A stretch of DNA of 64,000 nucleotides from Niallia circulans NBRC 13626 (lineage in GTDB: Bacteria; Bacillota; Bacilli; Bacillales; Cytobacillaceae): NCBI RefSeq assembly GCF_001591585.1, contig NZ_BCVE01000008.1, positions 124,001 to 188,000 on the forward strand, read 5' to 3'. Each line of letters opens with the position of its first letter. Position 1 is the first letter of the stretch. The notes beneath the pieces were generated by a model. It did no database searches, was not told the origin of the DNA, and was given only the letters and a program-made list of their open reading frames with translations. Positions 27,502 to 39,000 of this stretch are shown here, one piece after another. Both the position numbers and the translations under genes were made by a program.

Positions 27502-28872
27502 ATGGATGTTATTCAACATTATTTAAAAGAAAAAAGAAAAGACCACTTAGAGGAATTATTTTCCTTTTTATCATTAGAAAGTATTAGTGCCCTTCCAGAA
27601 CATAAAAAAGATATTGAAAGAACCGCAGAATGGTTAGTGAACGCTTTAACAAAAGCTGGATTAGAGAATGCTGCCATTCATCAAACAAGCGGCAATCCTG
27701 TCGTTTATGCAGATTGGCTGCATGAGGAAGGGAAGCCGACCGTATTGGTGTATGGACATTATGATGTTCAGCCAGTTGATCCCCTTGAATTATGGGAATC
27801 TCCTCCTTTCGCACCTGAAATTCGCAACGAAAAGCTTTATGCTAGAGGAGCCAGTGATGATAAAGGCCAAGTTTTTATGCATATTAAAGCAATCGAAGCA
27901 ATTCTTAAAACGACAGGTTCATTACCAGTAAATATTAAATTCTGCATCGAAGGAGAAGAGGAAATTGGCAGTCCAGCTTTGCCGTCTTTTGTAGAAGCAA
28001 ATAAGAAGTTATTAAGTGCCGATGTCATCGTTATTTCAGATACAGGGATGATGGAAGAAGGAAAACCAACCATTTGCTATGGTTTAAGAGGATTATGTGG
28101 GATGGAAATCCATGTGAAAGGCCCGAAAAGCGATCTGCATTCTGGGTTATTTGGAGGAGCAATTCACAATCCTATTACTGCTTTAAGCCACCTCTTAGCA
28201 AGTTTTCATGACGAAAATGGAGTCATTTCTGTGGAAGGCTTTTATGATCGGGTAATTTCTTTAACAAAGGAGGAAAAAGATGCTTTTGCAGCATTGGAAA
28301 TCACAGATGAATCAATTATCGAACAAACCGGCTCTCCTTCCCTATTTGGAGAAACAGAGTTCACTACTTTAGAAAGACTTTGGGTACGCCCAACCCTTGA
28401 GATAAATGGAATTAAAGGTGGATTTCAAGGAACTGGCGTCAAAACAGTTATCCCTTCTGAAGCGAGTGCAAAAATAACATGTAGACTAGTTCCAGCGCAA
28501 GATCCAGATGAAATCGTTGCTTTATTAAAGAAACATATTGAAAAGCATAAGCCAAAAGGAGTGGATGTAACAGTTCAATTATTTGACAAAGGCAATCCCT
28601 ATGTTACTCCCTTTGATCACAAAGCTATTCAGGCCGCTGGAAGAGCGTATGAAAAAGTATATAAAGTACCTACTTCCTATACACGAGGCGGAGGATCTAT
28701 TCCTATCGTAGCAGCTTTTGATCAAATTTTACATTTACCAGTTGTCTTAATGGGATTCGGCTTACCAGATGAAAACTTCCATGCTCCAAATGAACATTTT
28801 CATCTCAAAAACTATGACAAAGGATTAGAAACAATCTGTCATTACTGGTTCGATCTGGCAGAGGTGTGGTGA
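27502..28872 (+). CDS. M20 family metallopeptidase (dipeptidase)
   Basis: 456 residues, the M20A/carnosinase-like type. Two-zinc ligands are visible in YGHYDVQ (His, with the family Asp), ASDDKGQ (bridging Asp), EGEEEIGS (catalytic and metal Glu), SDTGM (Asp) and the late NEHFHL (His). The lid domain lies around residues 190-320. ATG 27502 is about 9 bases after GGAGG; ATG 27493 would sit on it. It is probably a cytosolic dipeptidase recycling peptides. Confidence 0.88.
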   Translation: MDVIQHYLKEKRKDHLEELFSFLSLESISALPEHKKDIERTAEWLVNALTKAGLENAAIHQTSGNPVVYADWLHEEGKPTVLVYGHYDVQPVDPLELWESPPFAPEIRNEKLYARGASDDKGQVFMHIKAIEAILKTTGSLPVNIKFCIEGEEEIGSPALPSFVEANKKLLSADVIVISDTGMMEEGKPTICYGLRGLCGMEIHVKGPKSDLHSGLFGGAIHNPITALSHLLASFHDENGVISVEGFYDRVISLTKEEKDAFAALEITDESIIEQTGSPSLFGETEFTTLERLWVRPTLEINGIKGGFQGTGVKTVIPSEASAKITCRLVPAQDPDEIVALLKKHIEKHKPKGVDVTVQLFDKGNPYVTPFDHKAIQAAGRAYEKVYKVPTSYTRGGGSIPIVAAFDQILHLPVVLMGFGLPDENFHAPNEHFHLKNYDKGLETICHYWFDLAEVW

Positions 28873-28900
28873 AAATAGCGAACTAACACTAAATATCAAA

Positions 28901-28971
28901 ACAGCTCCCATCCCCTTGCTTTTTTAAAGGATAATCCTCCACTAGCATGGATAATGGGAGCTGCTTTATTT
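28901..28971. terminator. Terminator between convergent dipeptidase and helD
   Basis: ACAGCTCCCAT pairs with ATGGGAGCTGCT about 40 bases later; T-rich sequence follows on the plus side. Likely bidirectional. Confidence 0.65.
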
Positions 28972-28986
28972 AAACTACCAATTTAG

Positions 28987-31305
28987 CTAATTAATTTCCA
29001 ACCCTTCGTAGGTTGTATGGTCTATTTTCTCAAAATACTCATTTTGTTTTCCGTATTCGATATACATAGTCAGTTCATGCATTGCTCTTGTACAAGCTGT
29101 GTAAAATAATTCTTTCTCTAATTCGCCTTCATAACTAGAAGCATTATAAAGGATAACTCCATCAAACTCAATTCCTTTTGCTAAATAGGCCGGTATGACA
29201 GATACACCTTTTTCATAAGAAGTTGTTCCTTTTTGAATAAAACGAACATCCACTTTTGCTTTAAGTCGTTTATATACTTCCTTACTTTCTTCAATTGTTT
29301 TGCAAATGATCGCAATTGTTTTATGGCCTTTTTCCTTCCACTCTTCCATTCGCTTTTGGATGTCCTTTATTTTCTTATCCCCATTTGCCACATTTACGAC
29401 TGTAGGTTTTTCACCATGGCGATTAAATGGTTCAATTAAATCTCCATTTACAGTCAAGCCTCTTGTAAACTCTATTATTTCCTTTGTTGAACGATAACTT
29501 TTCATTAACTCTATTCGTTCTACTTCTCCGCTCTCTTCATTCCTAACAATTTCATTGTGATGATGCGCATAAATAGCTTGGTTAATATCCCCTAAAAGAG
29601 TCATTTTACTATATGGAAATAGTTCCTTCAAATAGTTAATTTGGAAATCAGAATAGTCTTGTGCTTCATCAATAAATACTTGGCGAATACCAGACGTAGA
29701 TTTTTTCCCTTCTAGTTTATCTTTTAGGTAGGCAAAAGGAGTTCCATCTTCATACGCCAGAAAGCTTCGATTGAGATTAGCAATCGTTTGTGTTCCTATC
29801 GTTTGCCACTCTTTCTCTGTTAACTCTTTAGGACAAGGTAAATGAAAAATGTTTTTGTAGATTGATGCAATATCAATAAATCGCATTTTTTTTATGGAAG
29901 CATAAATTGATTTAAAATATCGATTTACAATAAACTTACGTAAAAACTTTTCCTCTTCCTCGAAATAAGCAAACTCTTGCTCTTTCCCATTTTTCATTTC
30001 AGATGCATGGTATGCTTCTAAATATTCCTCTTTATCTAGCAGCTGAATTTCTTCCTCCACCCAAGGCTGCTTTCTTTCTACTTTAGCATGTTTTTTCATT
30101 TCTTTTTGTGCCCATTCAATTAATAATTGCATTCGATTGGGAATCGTGATAGTGCTATCCATTTCGTAAAATTTCCTCGTCAGTTCTTCACTAGAGATAA
30201 ATACTTTTTTCCGAAACATAATATCCTTAAATACAATCCCATCATTCTGAAGATGTTGAAGATATTCATCGATTAGCTCTTTAAATGCAACACTACTTTT
30301 ATATTGAATACTTATTAATCTTTGCGCTTTTTTTGCCTTGTCTGTTTCTGTTAACAAATACTCTAATTGAGAAAAGGAGTCTTCCACTTGATAAGGTTTG
30401 CCAATCCTTGATTGCAAATACTCATAAAAGGTGGACTGACGCATATTCTCTTCTCCCAGCTCTGGCAGTACAGTGGAAACATAACTATTAAATAATGGGT
30501 TGGGCGAAAATAGCATAATATTATCCGATTTTAATGTATCTCGGTGTTTATATAATAAATAGGCAACTCGTTGCAAAGCAGCGGAAGTTTTCCCACTTCC
30601 AGCAACTCCTTGGACAAGCAAGTATTTACTTTTATCATTTCGAATAATTTGATTTTGTTCCTTTTGGATAGTAGCAACAATTGATTTCATCATGGAGCTG
30701 GCATTATTACCAAGCACCTCTAGTAATAACTCATCTCCAATAGTAACACCAGTATCAAATAAGCTAAATAGCTTTCCATCACGGATAATAAATTGTCTTT
30801 TTAATAATAATTCCCCATCAACTTTACCACCTGGTGTTTGATAAGACGCTGGTCCTGGTGAATAATCATAATAAACACTAGAAATTGGCGCCCTCCAATC
30901 ATATATGTAAAACTCTTCATTCTTTTTATCCATGAACGAACGTATGCCAATATATACCGGTTCAGTTTCCTCCCCCTCTTCCTTAAAATCTATCCTACCA
31001 AAGTAAGGAGAATCCTTTAATTTATGAAGAACCTTTTGCTGTTTATGGATCTGTCCATATGTTCGCTCACGCTCACCAAGTAGCTCTGCTTGCTGCTTAA
31101 TACTTGTAAATGTTTCAATGACATCATCTGGTTCATCTAAGTTTACAGTAACATCTTCCCAGAAACTAGAACGCAGCTGGCTTACATCACCGCCAATATG
31201 GTTAATATCAGTTTCTAATACTGTTAGCTTCTCTTCAATTTGTTGACGAACAAAATCTATTCGCTTTTGTTCCTGGTCTTTTTCTAGTTCTTCTTTATTG
31301 TTCAT
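28987..31305 (-). CDS. helD: RNA polymerase recycling motor HelD (UvrD-like)
   Basis: 772 residues. The N-terminal coiled coil (about 8-60) inserts into RNA polymerase in known HelD structures, and the UvrD/Rep-like ATPase core has Walker A VAGSGKTS, motif II VFIDEAQDYS, and GDINQAIYAH. It frees stalled RNA polymerase from DNA in Gram-positive bacteria. ATG 31305 follows GGAG by 6 bases; ATG 31326 has no such site. It is transcribed alone. Confidence 0.9.
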   Translation of the reverse strand: MNNKEELEKDQEQKRIDFVRQQIEEKLTVLETDINHIGGDVSQLRSSFWEDVTVNLDEPDDVIETFTSIKQQAELLGERERTYGQIHKQQKVLHKLKDSPYFGRIDFKEEGEETEPVYIGIRSFMDKKNEEFYIYDWRAPISSVYYDYSPGPASYQTPGGKVDGELLLKRQFIIRDGKLFSLFDTGVTIGDELLLEVLGNNASSMMKSIVATIQKEQNQIIRNDKSKYLLVQGVAGSGKTSAALQRVAYLLYKHRDTLKSDNIMLFSPNPLFNSYVSTVLPELGEENMRQSTFYEYLQSRIGKPYQVEDSFSQLEYLLTETDKAKKAQRLISIQYKSSVAFKELIDEYLQHLQNDGIVFKDIMFRKKVFISSEELTRKFYEMDSTITIPNRMQLLIEWAQKEMKKHAKVERKQPWVEEEIQLLDKEEYLEAYHASEMKNGKEQEFAYFEEEEKFLRKFIVNRYFKSIYASIKKMRFIDIASIYKNIFHLPCPKELTEKEWQTIGTQTIANLNRSFLAYEDGTPFAYLKDKLEGKKSTSGIRQVFIDEAQDYSDFQINYLKELFPYSKMTLLGDINQAIYAHHHNEIVRNEESGEVERIELMKSYRSTKEIIEFTRGLTVNGDLIEPFNRHGEKPTVVNVANGDKKIKDIQKRMEEWKEKGHKTIAIICKTIEESKEVYKRLKAKVDVRFIQKGTTSYEKGVSVIPAYLAKGIEFDGVILYNASSYEGELEKELFYTACTRAMHELTMYIEYGKQNEYFEKIDHTTYEGLEIN

Positions 31306-31326
31306 AGTGTCTCCACCCCTAATCAA

Positions 31327-31723
31327 TTATCTTGACAAGCAGAATCATTTTGTGATATCATTAATATAGAAATAATATAATCTTTTCTAAAAATGAATTC
31401 ACTAACAGATTCATTTATTTTAACATATCTATCAACAAATTACCATTATTATAAGAATAGACATCCCATATCCTTTACGGATATGGGATTTATTATGTGT
31501 TTAGTTATATTTTTGCCATGTTCTTTTTGATTGAAACCTAATCCCTTCTCTCATTTTTAAACAGTGAGAGAAAATGACCTCCTGCATGGTCACAAAATCT
31601 AGATAGGCCATAATCCGAATGATGATAAATAGCCTCTCCAGCATAAAGAAAATATTTCTTCCTCTAATGCCAGATAACAAGATATAGCTAAAATAATATA
31701 AAATGTCGCTATTTTATTAACAA
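31327..31723. other. Intergenic region with an unassigned hairpin
   Basis: A strong hairpin, ATCCCATATCC and GGATATGGGAT around TTTAC (31463-31484), is not next to any gene stop. On the minus strand a 47-codon frame starts at about 31646 and ends at about 31501, just before that hairpin; its start has a distant AGAGGAAG. A small RNA or small protein is possible. Confidence 0.3.
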
Positions 31724-31763
31724 TAAAAAAGTCCCTTCCCACATACTGGAAAGAGACTTTTTA
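31724..31763. terminator. Terminator of ltaS
   Basis: AAAAAAGTCCCTTCC pairs with GGAAAGAGACTTTTT around CACATACT, just past the ltaS stop, with T-runs on both strands. Confidence 0.85.
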
Positions 31764-31768
31764 AATGC

Positions 31769-33730
31769 TTATTCTTCCGGTGATTCTTCTGAATCAGTCT
31801 TACTAGTATTACCTTTTATATAATTATAATCCTCACGGTTTATTGGGGTAAATCCATCTGGTTTATGGAATCGCAATAAATCCTTCATCACAATGCTATC
31901 AGATGCTTGTAGTTCAGCAGCAGCTGCTTCCGCTTGTTCTTTTCCTTTTTCTGCATCCACTAACTCGCCGTTAGCATCATAATAGTTATCACCTATTTTT
32001 GTTAGTGTAGGAGAAACAAAGTCACCGTTTCTAAATGGAACTGTTTCACGATGCTGCTCAGAAAGTAAATCAGAACCAACTTGTAAATAGTCCTTTGTAT
32101 CAATACCAAGAAGATGCATTAACGTTGGCATTACATCTACTTCGCCGCCGTATTTGCTTACGACATTCCCTTCAACACCTGGTACATGAATAAATAATGG
32201 TACACGTTGTAACTGCGTGTTCATAAATGGTGTGATTTCCTCTTCACCAAGTACTTGGGCCATTGCTTTATTATGATTTTCAGAAATTCCATAATGGTCA
32301 CCATACATAACAATTACTGAATTATCATATAATCCTGATTCTTTAAGTTCTTTAAAGAATAAACGGATTGATTCATCTAAATAATGAGCAGATTGGAAGT
32401 AATGGTTAACAGCATTGTCACCAAAGTCACCTGCTGGGAAGTCCGTATCTCCCTCATCCATTTCAAATGGATGGTGATTAGATAGCGTAATGAACTTTGT
32501 ATAGAATGGTTGCTTTAACCCTTCAAGCAGAGGCATACTCTGTTCAAAGAACGGTATATCCTTCATACCATAGTTTTTTGTATTTTCTTCTGACATATCA
32601 TAATACTCTGCGTCAAAGAATTTATCATATCCAATCGTTTTATACATTTCATTACGATTCCAGAATGTTTTATAATTCCCATGAAATGCAGCGGATGTAT
32701 AACCTTCCCCTTTTAGAATAGCTGGTGCTGATTGTAATGTATTTTGCGCTTTGTTTACAAAAACAGCTCCTTGGGACATTCCGTATAGAGAATTTTCCAT
32801 CATAAATTCCGCATCAGATGTTTTTCCTTGTCCTGTTTGGTGGAAGAAATTATCAAAATAAAATGTATTGTCATCTTTAATGAGTGAATTTAAAAATGGT
32901 GTTACTTCTTCTCCATTTAATTTGTAATTAATAATAAAGCTTTGTAGGGACTCTAATGAAACGTAAATAACGTTTTTGCCCTTTGCAACTCCGAAGTATT
33001 TGTCATTTGGTTCTGCATAATTAGCACTAATAAAGTTTTGTACTTCCGTAATGTCGCTGCTGTCTGCCAATGCTCTTTGACTTTCCGAACGAGCATTTTG
33101 GACGATATCATATATAGTGAAGTTATATGCACCTAAATATTTCACTAAATAGTTTCTATCAAATGAACGACTTAATAATTGCGGGCGGTCTGCCTCCGCT
33201 AAACCTAAATTAATAACAAATGTCAAAATAGCTAGTGCAAAAACTGATTTTGCTGCTTTTCTATTTTTTTGTATCGTAGGTTTATATGCTTTTGTTGCAA
33301 GTAATACGATTAAAATAATAACATCAAGGAAATAAAGTATATCATAAGGTTTAAGTAACGATAAAATACTGTCACTTAATTGACCACCATTTACTTTCAC
33401 CTGCATTACTACTGGAACTGTTATAAAGTCAGTAAAGAAGCGATAATAGACTATGTTTGCATATAATAAAGCTGACATTAATGCCGTATTTATCGTAATA
33501 TAAATAGGCTGTGCTTTCCCTTTAACAAATAAAGCAAGTCCAATAAAGAGCAACGCAGAGCTCAATGGATTAATAAATAGTAGAAATTCCTGCATAGGCC
33601 CTTGGACACCAATGCTAAACTCTACCTTATAACCAATATACGTTTTCAACCAAAATAAAATTATGGCGATTAAAAAGAAAGAAGAATGTTTTGTTAAAAA
33701 TTTGCGAAATAATTCTACTGTACCTTTCAA
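31769..33730 (-). CDS. ltaS: Lipoteichoic acid synthase
   Basis: 653 residues. Five predicted membrane helices fill about residues 10-190, and an outside-facing sulfatase-like domain follows (from about 245). The catalytic Thr is near 304 in GQGKTSDAEF; other metal-site pieces are VSLESLQ, MYGDHYGI and LSNHHPFE. It polymerises glycerol phosphate from phosphatidylglycerol onto a glycolipid anchor. The Asp/Glu-rich C-terminal tail is longer than the core. Bacillus carries several paralogues (YfnI, YqgS), so the exact orthologue is open. Confidence 0.9.
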   Translation of the reverse strand: MKGTVELFRKFLTKHSSFFLIAIILFWLKTYIGYKVEFSIGVQGPMQEFLLFINPLSSALLFIGLALFVKGKAQPIYITINTALMSALLYANIVYYRFFTDFITVPVVMQVKVNGGQLSDSILSLLKPYDILYFLDVIILIVLLATKAYKPTIQKNRKAAKSVFALAILTFVINLGLAEADRPQLLSRSFDRNYLVKYLGAYNFTIYDIVQNARSESQRALADSSDITEVQNFISANYAEPNDKYFGVAKGKNVIYVSLESLQSFIINYKLNGEEVTPFLNSLIKDDNTFYFDNFFHQTGQGKTSDAEFMMENSLYGMSQGAVFVNKAQNTLQSAPAILKGEGYTSAAFHGNYKTFWNRNEMYKTIGYDKFFDAEYYDMSEENTKNYGMKDIPFFEQSMPLLEGLKQPFYTKFITLSNHHPFEMDEGDTDFPAGDFGDNAVNHYFQSAHYLDESIRLFFKELKESGLYDNSVIVMYGDHYGISENHNKAMAQVLGEEEITPFMNTQLQRVPLFIHVPGVEGNVVSKYGGEVDVMPTLMHLLGIDTKDYLQVGSDLLSEQHRETVPFRNGDFVSPTLTKIGDNYYDANGELVDAEKGKEQAEAAAAELQASDSIVMKDLLRFHKPDGFTPINREDYNYIKGNTSKTDSEESPEE

Positions 33731-33860
33731 TCCCGTTCACCTCAATTCAAATAATTAACAATTTTTAATATAATGTTTATTTTCCCTTAATAAGTGCTAC
33801 CTTATCTACATATGATACTGCTCTTCCTTTTGTTCATCTCTTTATGAAGTAGCAGATGAT

Positions 33861-33916
33861 GAAATGACGTAATCCATTATAACACATCATTTTTATAATG
33901 GTCATTTCTTTTTCTT
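33861..33916. promoter_or_regulatory. Long hairpin and possible ltaS promoter
   Basis: GAAATGA/TCATTTC and CCATTATA/TATAATGG nest into one long stem (33861-33908), with T5 after it on the plus strand but no plus gene before it. On the minus strand it holds ATGACC-18-TATAAT, a candidate sigma-A promoter about 150 bases ahead of ltaS. The rest of 33731-34210 shows no gene; a TATAAT-like box near 34176 may serve the peptidase. Confidence 0.35.
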
Positions 33917-34210
33917 CCTATTAATGTAAATTTTCATTAATTGGATTTCAAATCAACCCCATCTTACATTAAATGAATGAATATTGCCAGCGATATCTAT
34001 ATTTATACGAAAAAAAGAAAGAAAAGCACATGTTTTGTGTTTTTTCGACAAGAATGTATATTAACATTTCTTTTATAAAAAGAAAATGGTAAATACTCAC
34101 AACTCTTTCTTACTACCCTAAGATTAAGTCAGTTAAACAGCGGATAAGCATATTTAATCTTTCTATTATTAATAGTATAATGATTAGGATATTAAAAGGA
34201 GGAATTCTAC

Positions 34211-35257
34211 TTGGTACAAATTAATCAAAAAGAGTATTTCGATTTATTAGAGCAAATATTGAATGTTACAAGTCCTTCAGGTAACACAGAAACCATTATT
34301 CAATTAATGGAAAAATACTTACATAGCGCAAATATTTCAACTTATCGAAATAATAAAGGGGGATTAATTGCAACTATTCCAGGCAAAATCTCAGAAAAGC
34401 AGCGGATGCTGACTGCCCATGTTGATACACTTGGTGCTATGGTAAAAGAAATTAAAGCAAATGGTCGACTTCGCTTAGATTTAATTGGCGGATTTACGTA
34501 TAACAGCATTGAAGGAGAAAATTGTGTAATTGAAACTTCTTCTGGCAAGACATATACAGGCACTATTCTCCTTCATCAAGCATCTGTTCATGTATATAAG
34601 GAAGCAAGAACTGCTGAGCGTAATCAAGCCAATATGGAAGTTAGAATTGATGAAATCGTAAAAAACCAAGAAGACGTAAAAAAACTAGGCATTTCTGTTG
34701 GCGATTTTGTTTCTTTTTATCCACGTGTGGAGATTACCCCATCTGGATTCATTAAATCAAGGCATTTAGATGATAAAGCTAGTGTGGCAATTCTGTTATT
34801 ACTAATGAAAAAAATGACAGAGAATAATATCGAACTTCCGTATACAACTAATTTCCTTCTTTCCAATAATGAGGAAATTGGCTATGGAGGCAATTCCAAT
34901 ATTCCAACCGAAACAATCGAATATATGGCTGTTGATATGGGAGCAATGGGAGACGGACAATCTACAGACGAATATACTGTCTCCATCTGTGTGAAAGATG
35001 GTAGCGGACCATATCATTATGCCTTACGAAAACGTCTTGTTCAATTAGCTGAAAAACACGAGGTTCCCTATCAACTAGATATTTATCCATATTATGGATC
35101 AGATGCATCTGCAGCAATACGATCTGGTCATGATATTAAACATGCATTAATCGGACCAGGTATCGATTCCTCTCATGCATACGAACGTACTCACTTTTCG
35201 TCTATTAAGGCAACAGGTCAATTGATTTATCATTATCTGTTAAGTGATTTAGTCTAA
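34211..35257 (+). CDS. M42 family metallopeptidase
   Basis: A 348-residue aminopeptidase of the M42 (cellulase M/FrvX/YsdC) type, usually a large cytosolic two-metal complex. Metal and catalytic residues are seen in TAHVDTLGA, SRHLDDKAS, SNNEEIGYG and YMAVDMGAM, with the last His in SSHAYERTH. The start is TTG 34211 after AAAAGGAGG; no ATG fits. It is a stand-alone gene with a terminator at 35366. Confidence 0.88.
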   Translation: MVQINQKEYFDLLEQILNVTSPSGNTETIIQLMEKYLHSANISTYRNNKGGLIATIPGKISEKQRMLTAHVDTLGAMVKEIKANGRLRLDLIGGFTYNSIEGENCVIETSSGKTYTGTILLHQASVHVYKEARTAERNQANMEVRIDEIVKNQEDVKKLGISVGDFVSFYPRVEITPSGFIKSRHLDDKASVAILLLLMKKMTENNIELPYTTNFLLSNNEEIGYGGNSNIPTETIEYMAVDMGAMGDGQSTDEYTVSICVKDGSGPYHYALRKRLVQLAEKHEVPYQLDIYPYYGSDASAAIRSGHDIKHALIGPGIDSSHAYERTHFSSIKATGQLIYHYLLSDLV

Positions 35258-35365
35258 TTTTCTATCCAACTATCAATGGGCTGTAAGACGTTTACGTTAT
35301 GAGATTGTAAGGCGTCCAGATAGATAGCAGTAGTGCAACTATCCATACATAGTGGTTTCTTAATA

Positions 35366-35410
35366 GAAAAAAGAGGATGACATCTTTTATTATGAGTCAC
35401 CCTCTTTTTT
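35366..35410. terminator. Bidirectional terminator
   Basis: AAAAAAGAGGATGAC and GTCACCCTCTTTTTT pair with two bulges around a 15-base loop. It serves the convergent M42 and M15 peptidase genes. Confidence 0.8.
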
Positions 35411-35411
35411 G

Positions 35412-35951
35412 TTATTCAGGCCTTTTCCCTTTTTGCAATTCCTCTATTGTTAAACCAAAATCCATTTGTAAATGAGGATAATCTTTAAAGTTTGCCCAAT
35501 CGCCACCCCATTGAAAACCTAGAGATTTTGCTATTTCTACCACTTCTGACCAATCACTTTTGCCATTACCGTTTCCATCATATTTCATATCCCAAATAAC
35601 AACTCCATTAATATCCATAAGGGCAAAATCAATAGCTAGTCCATAATTATGATATGACTGTCCCCCCTTTGCATTTGTGACAATAGAACCTTCGCTCGTT
35701 CTACCTTGCTCATATAAGCGATCCTGTTCCTCTACACTTCTGAAGTCCTCTGTGATAACTACCCGAATTCCAATATCACCAGCTTTTTTAACAAGAATAT
35801 CCTTCTTCTCATTTACAACCGGGTTTAATTCAACAGGCATTGGAACATCCCTATAATCAGGCTGGTTTAATTTCCAATATAATAGAAGAATAGAGAAAAA
35901 AATCAATATAATAAATAAGCTTCTTCCATGCTTCTTTCTTTTTTTTCTCAA
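35412..35951 (-). CDS. M15 family murein peptidase (CwlK/VanY type)
   Basis: 179 residues. A basic start and one membrane helix (about 11-27) anchor or export it. The zinc site of the M15 fold is visible: YHNYGLAIDFAL supplies His and Asp, and DYPHLQMDF the late His. ITEDFRSVEEQDRLYEQGR is the usual substrate-binding stretch. It likely cleaves L-Ala-D-Glu or D-Ala-D-Ala bonds in peptidoglycan outside the membrane. Confidence 0.87.
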   Translation of the reverse strand: MRKKRKKHGRSLFIILIFFSILLLYWKLNQPDYRDVPMPVELNPVVNEKKDILVKKAGDIGIRVVITEDFRSVEEQDRLYEQGRTSEGSIVTNAKGGQSYHNYGLAIDFALMDINGVVIWDMKYDGNGNGKSDWSEVVEIAKSLGFQWGGDWANFKDYPHLQMDFGLTIEELQKGKRPE

Positions 35952-36007
35952 AATACCGCTCCCAGCTTCAAAAGTTATTATTAGGTTTTACACCAAAATG
36001 TATTTCT

Positions 36008-39000
36008 TTATCGTAAATATTCAAATCGCGTAGTACTTCCCGTTTGCCCAGCGATTACCTCGAGCCTGATTTCCATTCGATCTTTCAATTCTGGAACATG
36101 GGAAATCACCCCAACTAATCGACCTGAATTTTGAATGTCCATCAATGTTTCAATTGCTTGATCCAAGGATTCTGGGTCTAATGTACCGAAACCTTCGTCA
36201 ATAAACATTGTTTCAAGGGAAATACCGCCAGCAAAGTTTTGCACAACATCACACAATCCTAATGCTAGGGCTAGTGAAGCTTTAAAACTTTCTCCGCCTG
36301 ACAGTGTTTTTACATGTCTTTCTTGACCAGTATATTGGTCAAATACGAGTAACTCTAAACCACTTTGGACATTTCCTTTTGATCGGTCACTCTTGCGGAC
36401 AAGCTGATATCGACCGCTCGTCATTTTATTTAACCTGCTATTTGCTTGAAGCAATATTTCATCCAGGAAAGAAGCTAGTACATAGCGTTCAAAAGTAATT
36501 CGCTGAGCATTTTGTCCTCGGGAAATATCATATAAGTGGCCGACAAGTTTATACTGATTTTCTAGATCCTTTACTTGTCGATTTATTTCAATCACCTGAT
36601 TATATATTTCTTTATTTTCTTTCTGCTTTATTAACATATTTGTATGTTCTTCCTGCAATTTATCTGCTTCTTCAATAATTGTCTTAAGTTTGTTTTGAAG
36701 ATCTTCCGTGTTCGGAATGGTAATATCTTTAAGCGTCTCTTCTAAATCCCTTAATCGATCGGAAACAGACCGACATTCTTCTCGGTAAGCTTGGACTGAT
36801 GCTTTTAACTTTTCCACTTCCTTTTCCAACAATTTACTATCTGAATAAGAGCGATAGGTTGGAAATCCTTGCTTTGTCATGCTTTCTAAAAAAATCTCTC
36901 TTTCTGTCTGCAAGCTATCAGTTAGCTGTTTGATTTGTTTTTGTACGCTTTCAAACCGAACGGATTCTTTTTGCCAATTTTCTTTCGTCATCTGTACTTT
37001 TTCTTGCGCTAACTTAAATTGAGCTTCTAACTTCTCTAACTGAAGCGAACTTTCCTTCCATACTGTTTTATACTGTGATAGAACACGCAGTTCAGCTGGA
37101 ATGACATCTTTCATATTTTTCCATGTCGTATTATGTTCCGTATATTGGATAGTAGTATCTCGCATCGCTACTGCAATTTTTTCAAGCTCAGATTGCAATT
37201 CCTGATACTCGCGCTCAGCACTAACAAGAGATTGTTCCATCTTATCTCTTTCTGTCAATTGTTCCTCAAGTCTCTTCTGTTCGGTCTCAATTCTGTGAAG
37301 TTCGCTTTTAATCGTATTTACTGCTATCGTACTCTCTTCATTAGTAAAAGCTGGGTAAACATCTTTCACTTTCATTAGCTTATTTTGGGCATCTTCCGCT
37401 AATAATTTCCATTGCGTATTTGCTTCAAGCCAAGCCGCTTCTGCTTTTGCTTTTTCCTTTTCTATTGCTTCAAAATCCTTTTTCGCATTCTTACGGTCTT
37501 CCTCCGTCGCATTATCATCGTGATTCCTATTTATTGCCGGATCAGGATGATGAACACTTCCACATACCGGACAAGCCTCATCTTGCTTTAAGCTGCTCGC
37601 TAAAATAGATGATTGATTAATAAGCCATTTTTTTTCTAGCTCTTCTACTAATCCTTTTGCATCTTCTACTCTTCTTAATGTATTATCTAGCAATTTTTTC
37701 TTTGCTTCTGCATCTTCCTTTTGTCTCATCCCGCGATTAAGTACTTCTAAATAATCATTCATTTTCTCTAAAATAGATTGTAAATTCCGAAGCTTGTCTT
37801 TGTTTTCTAGCAGCATTTCCTTTATCCCGTCTAACTGCTTTAAACGTTCTTTCATATTTTGTATCCTTACTTCTTTCTCTTTTCGTTGAGTTTGAAGTAA
37901 TTTTTCCTTGTCACCTATACTATCTAAATCTTTTTTTATCGTTCTTAGTTTTCCTTCTACTTCCGCGAAACGAAAGACATCCTTCTCCATATTTTTTAAA
38001 TCGACAAGATAGTCAGCTAACTGTTTACGTTCTACTTCTTTGTCAACCTCTTGTTTAAGTTGTTTTTCTGCCTCCGTTAATTGAATATTAAGCTTTTCCA
38101 AGTTGAATTGAATTGTTTTCTCTTCCAAATTTCTGTCATCGATTTGTTTTTTTAAATGGTGGCAAATTTCTTCCTGCTGGGCAAGAAGTGCTGCTTTTTG
38201 CGCCTTATTAATTTTATTTTCTTTTTCTGTATATTCCTTCTGTTGACTATTTAGTTCATTTAAACGAGCAGCAAGCTCTTCTTTAAGCTTTATTTGTTTT
38301 AATATAGATTCCGCTTCATATAAATGTTGCTTCAAACTATCTCGTTCTTTGTTTTTTCGGTCCAATTTTTTCTGTATTTTTTCTATCTCTGCTCCCATTA
38401 ATACAATTTCCTGTTCTAACAGGGGAAGAATCGCCACATCATTTTCTCGATCTGATTCCAATTGAGTGATGAGATCCTGATGATAAACTGCCGTTATTTT
38501 CGATAAAGCATTAGTACGTAACAGGACTTTTTGTTCCACTTCTTTTTTTAGTGCTTGTGCTTGTTCCCTTAATTTCTCTTCAATCCGCTTATACATTTCC
38601 GTATGGAATAATCTCTGTAATATATTTTCTTTTTCTTTGCTATCGGAAGTAAGTAATCTACGAAATTCTCCTTGCGGGATCATGAGAATTTGCCGAAACT
38701 GATTGCTGTCAATTTGCATAATCTCCCTAACTTTTTCATCGACATCACGGATAGAGGAGGCAACAAGTTGTTCATTTCCCTCTGCATCAAACGTATATAA
38801 TTCTGCCTTAGCACCGATAGTTGTATATCCATCTCCTCTTTCCTTTTTCTTCTCTTGCTGAGGTGATCTTGTAATTAAATATCGCTTTTCTTTTAACTTA
38901 AATTCAAAACTGACTTCTGTTAACAAGGAGTCTTCAGCAAACTGGCTTCTTAATTCTGGACCATTGCGGTCTTCTCCACTTGCTTTCCCGTATATCGCAT

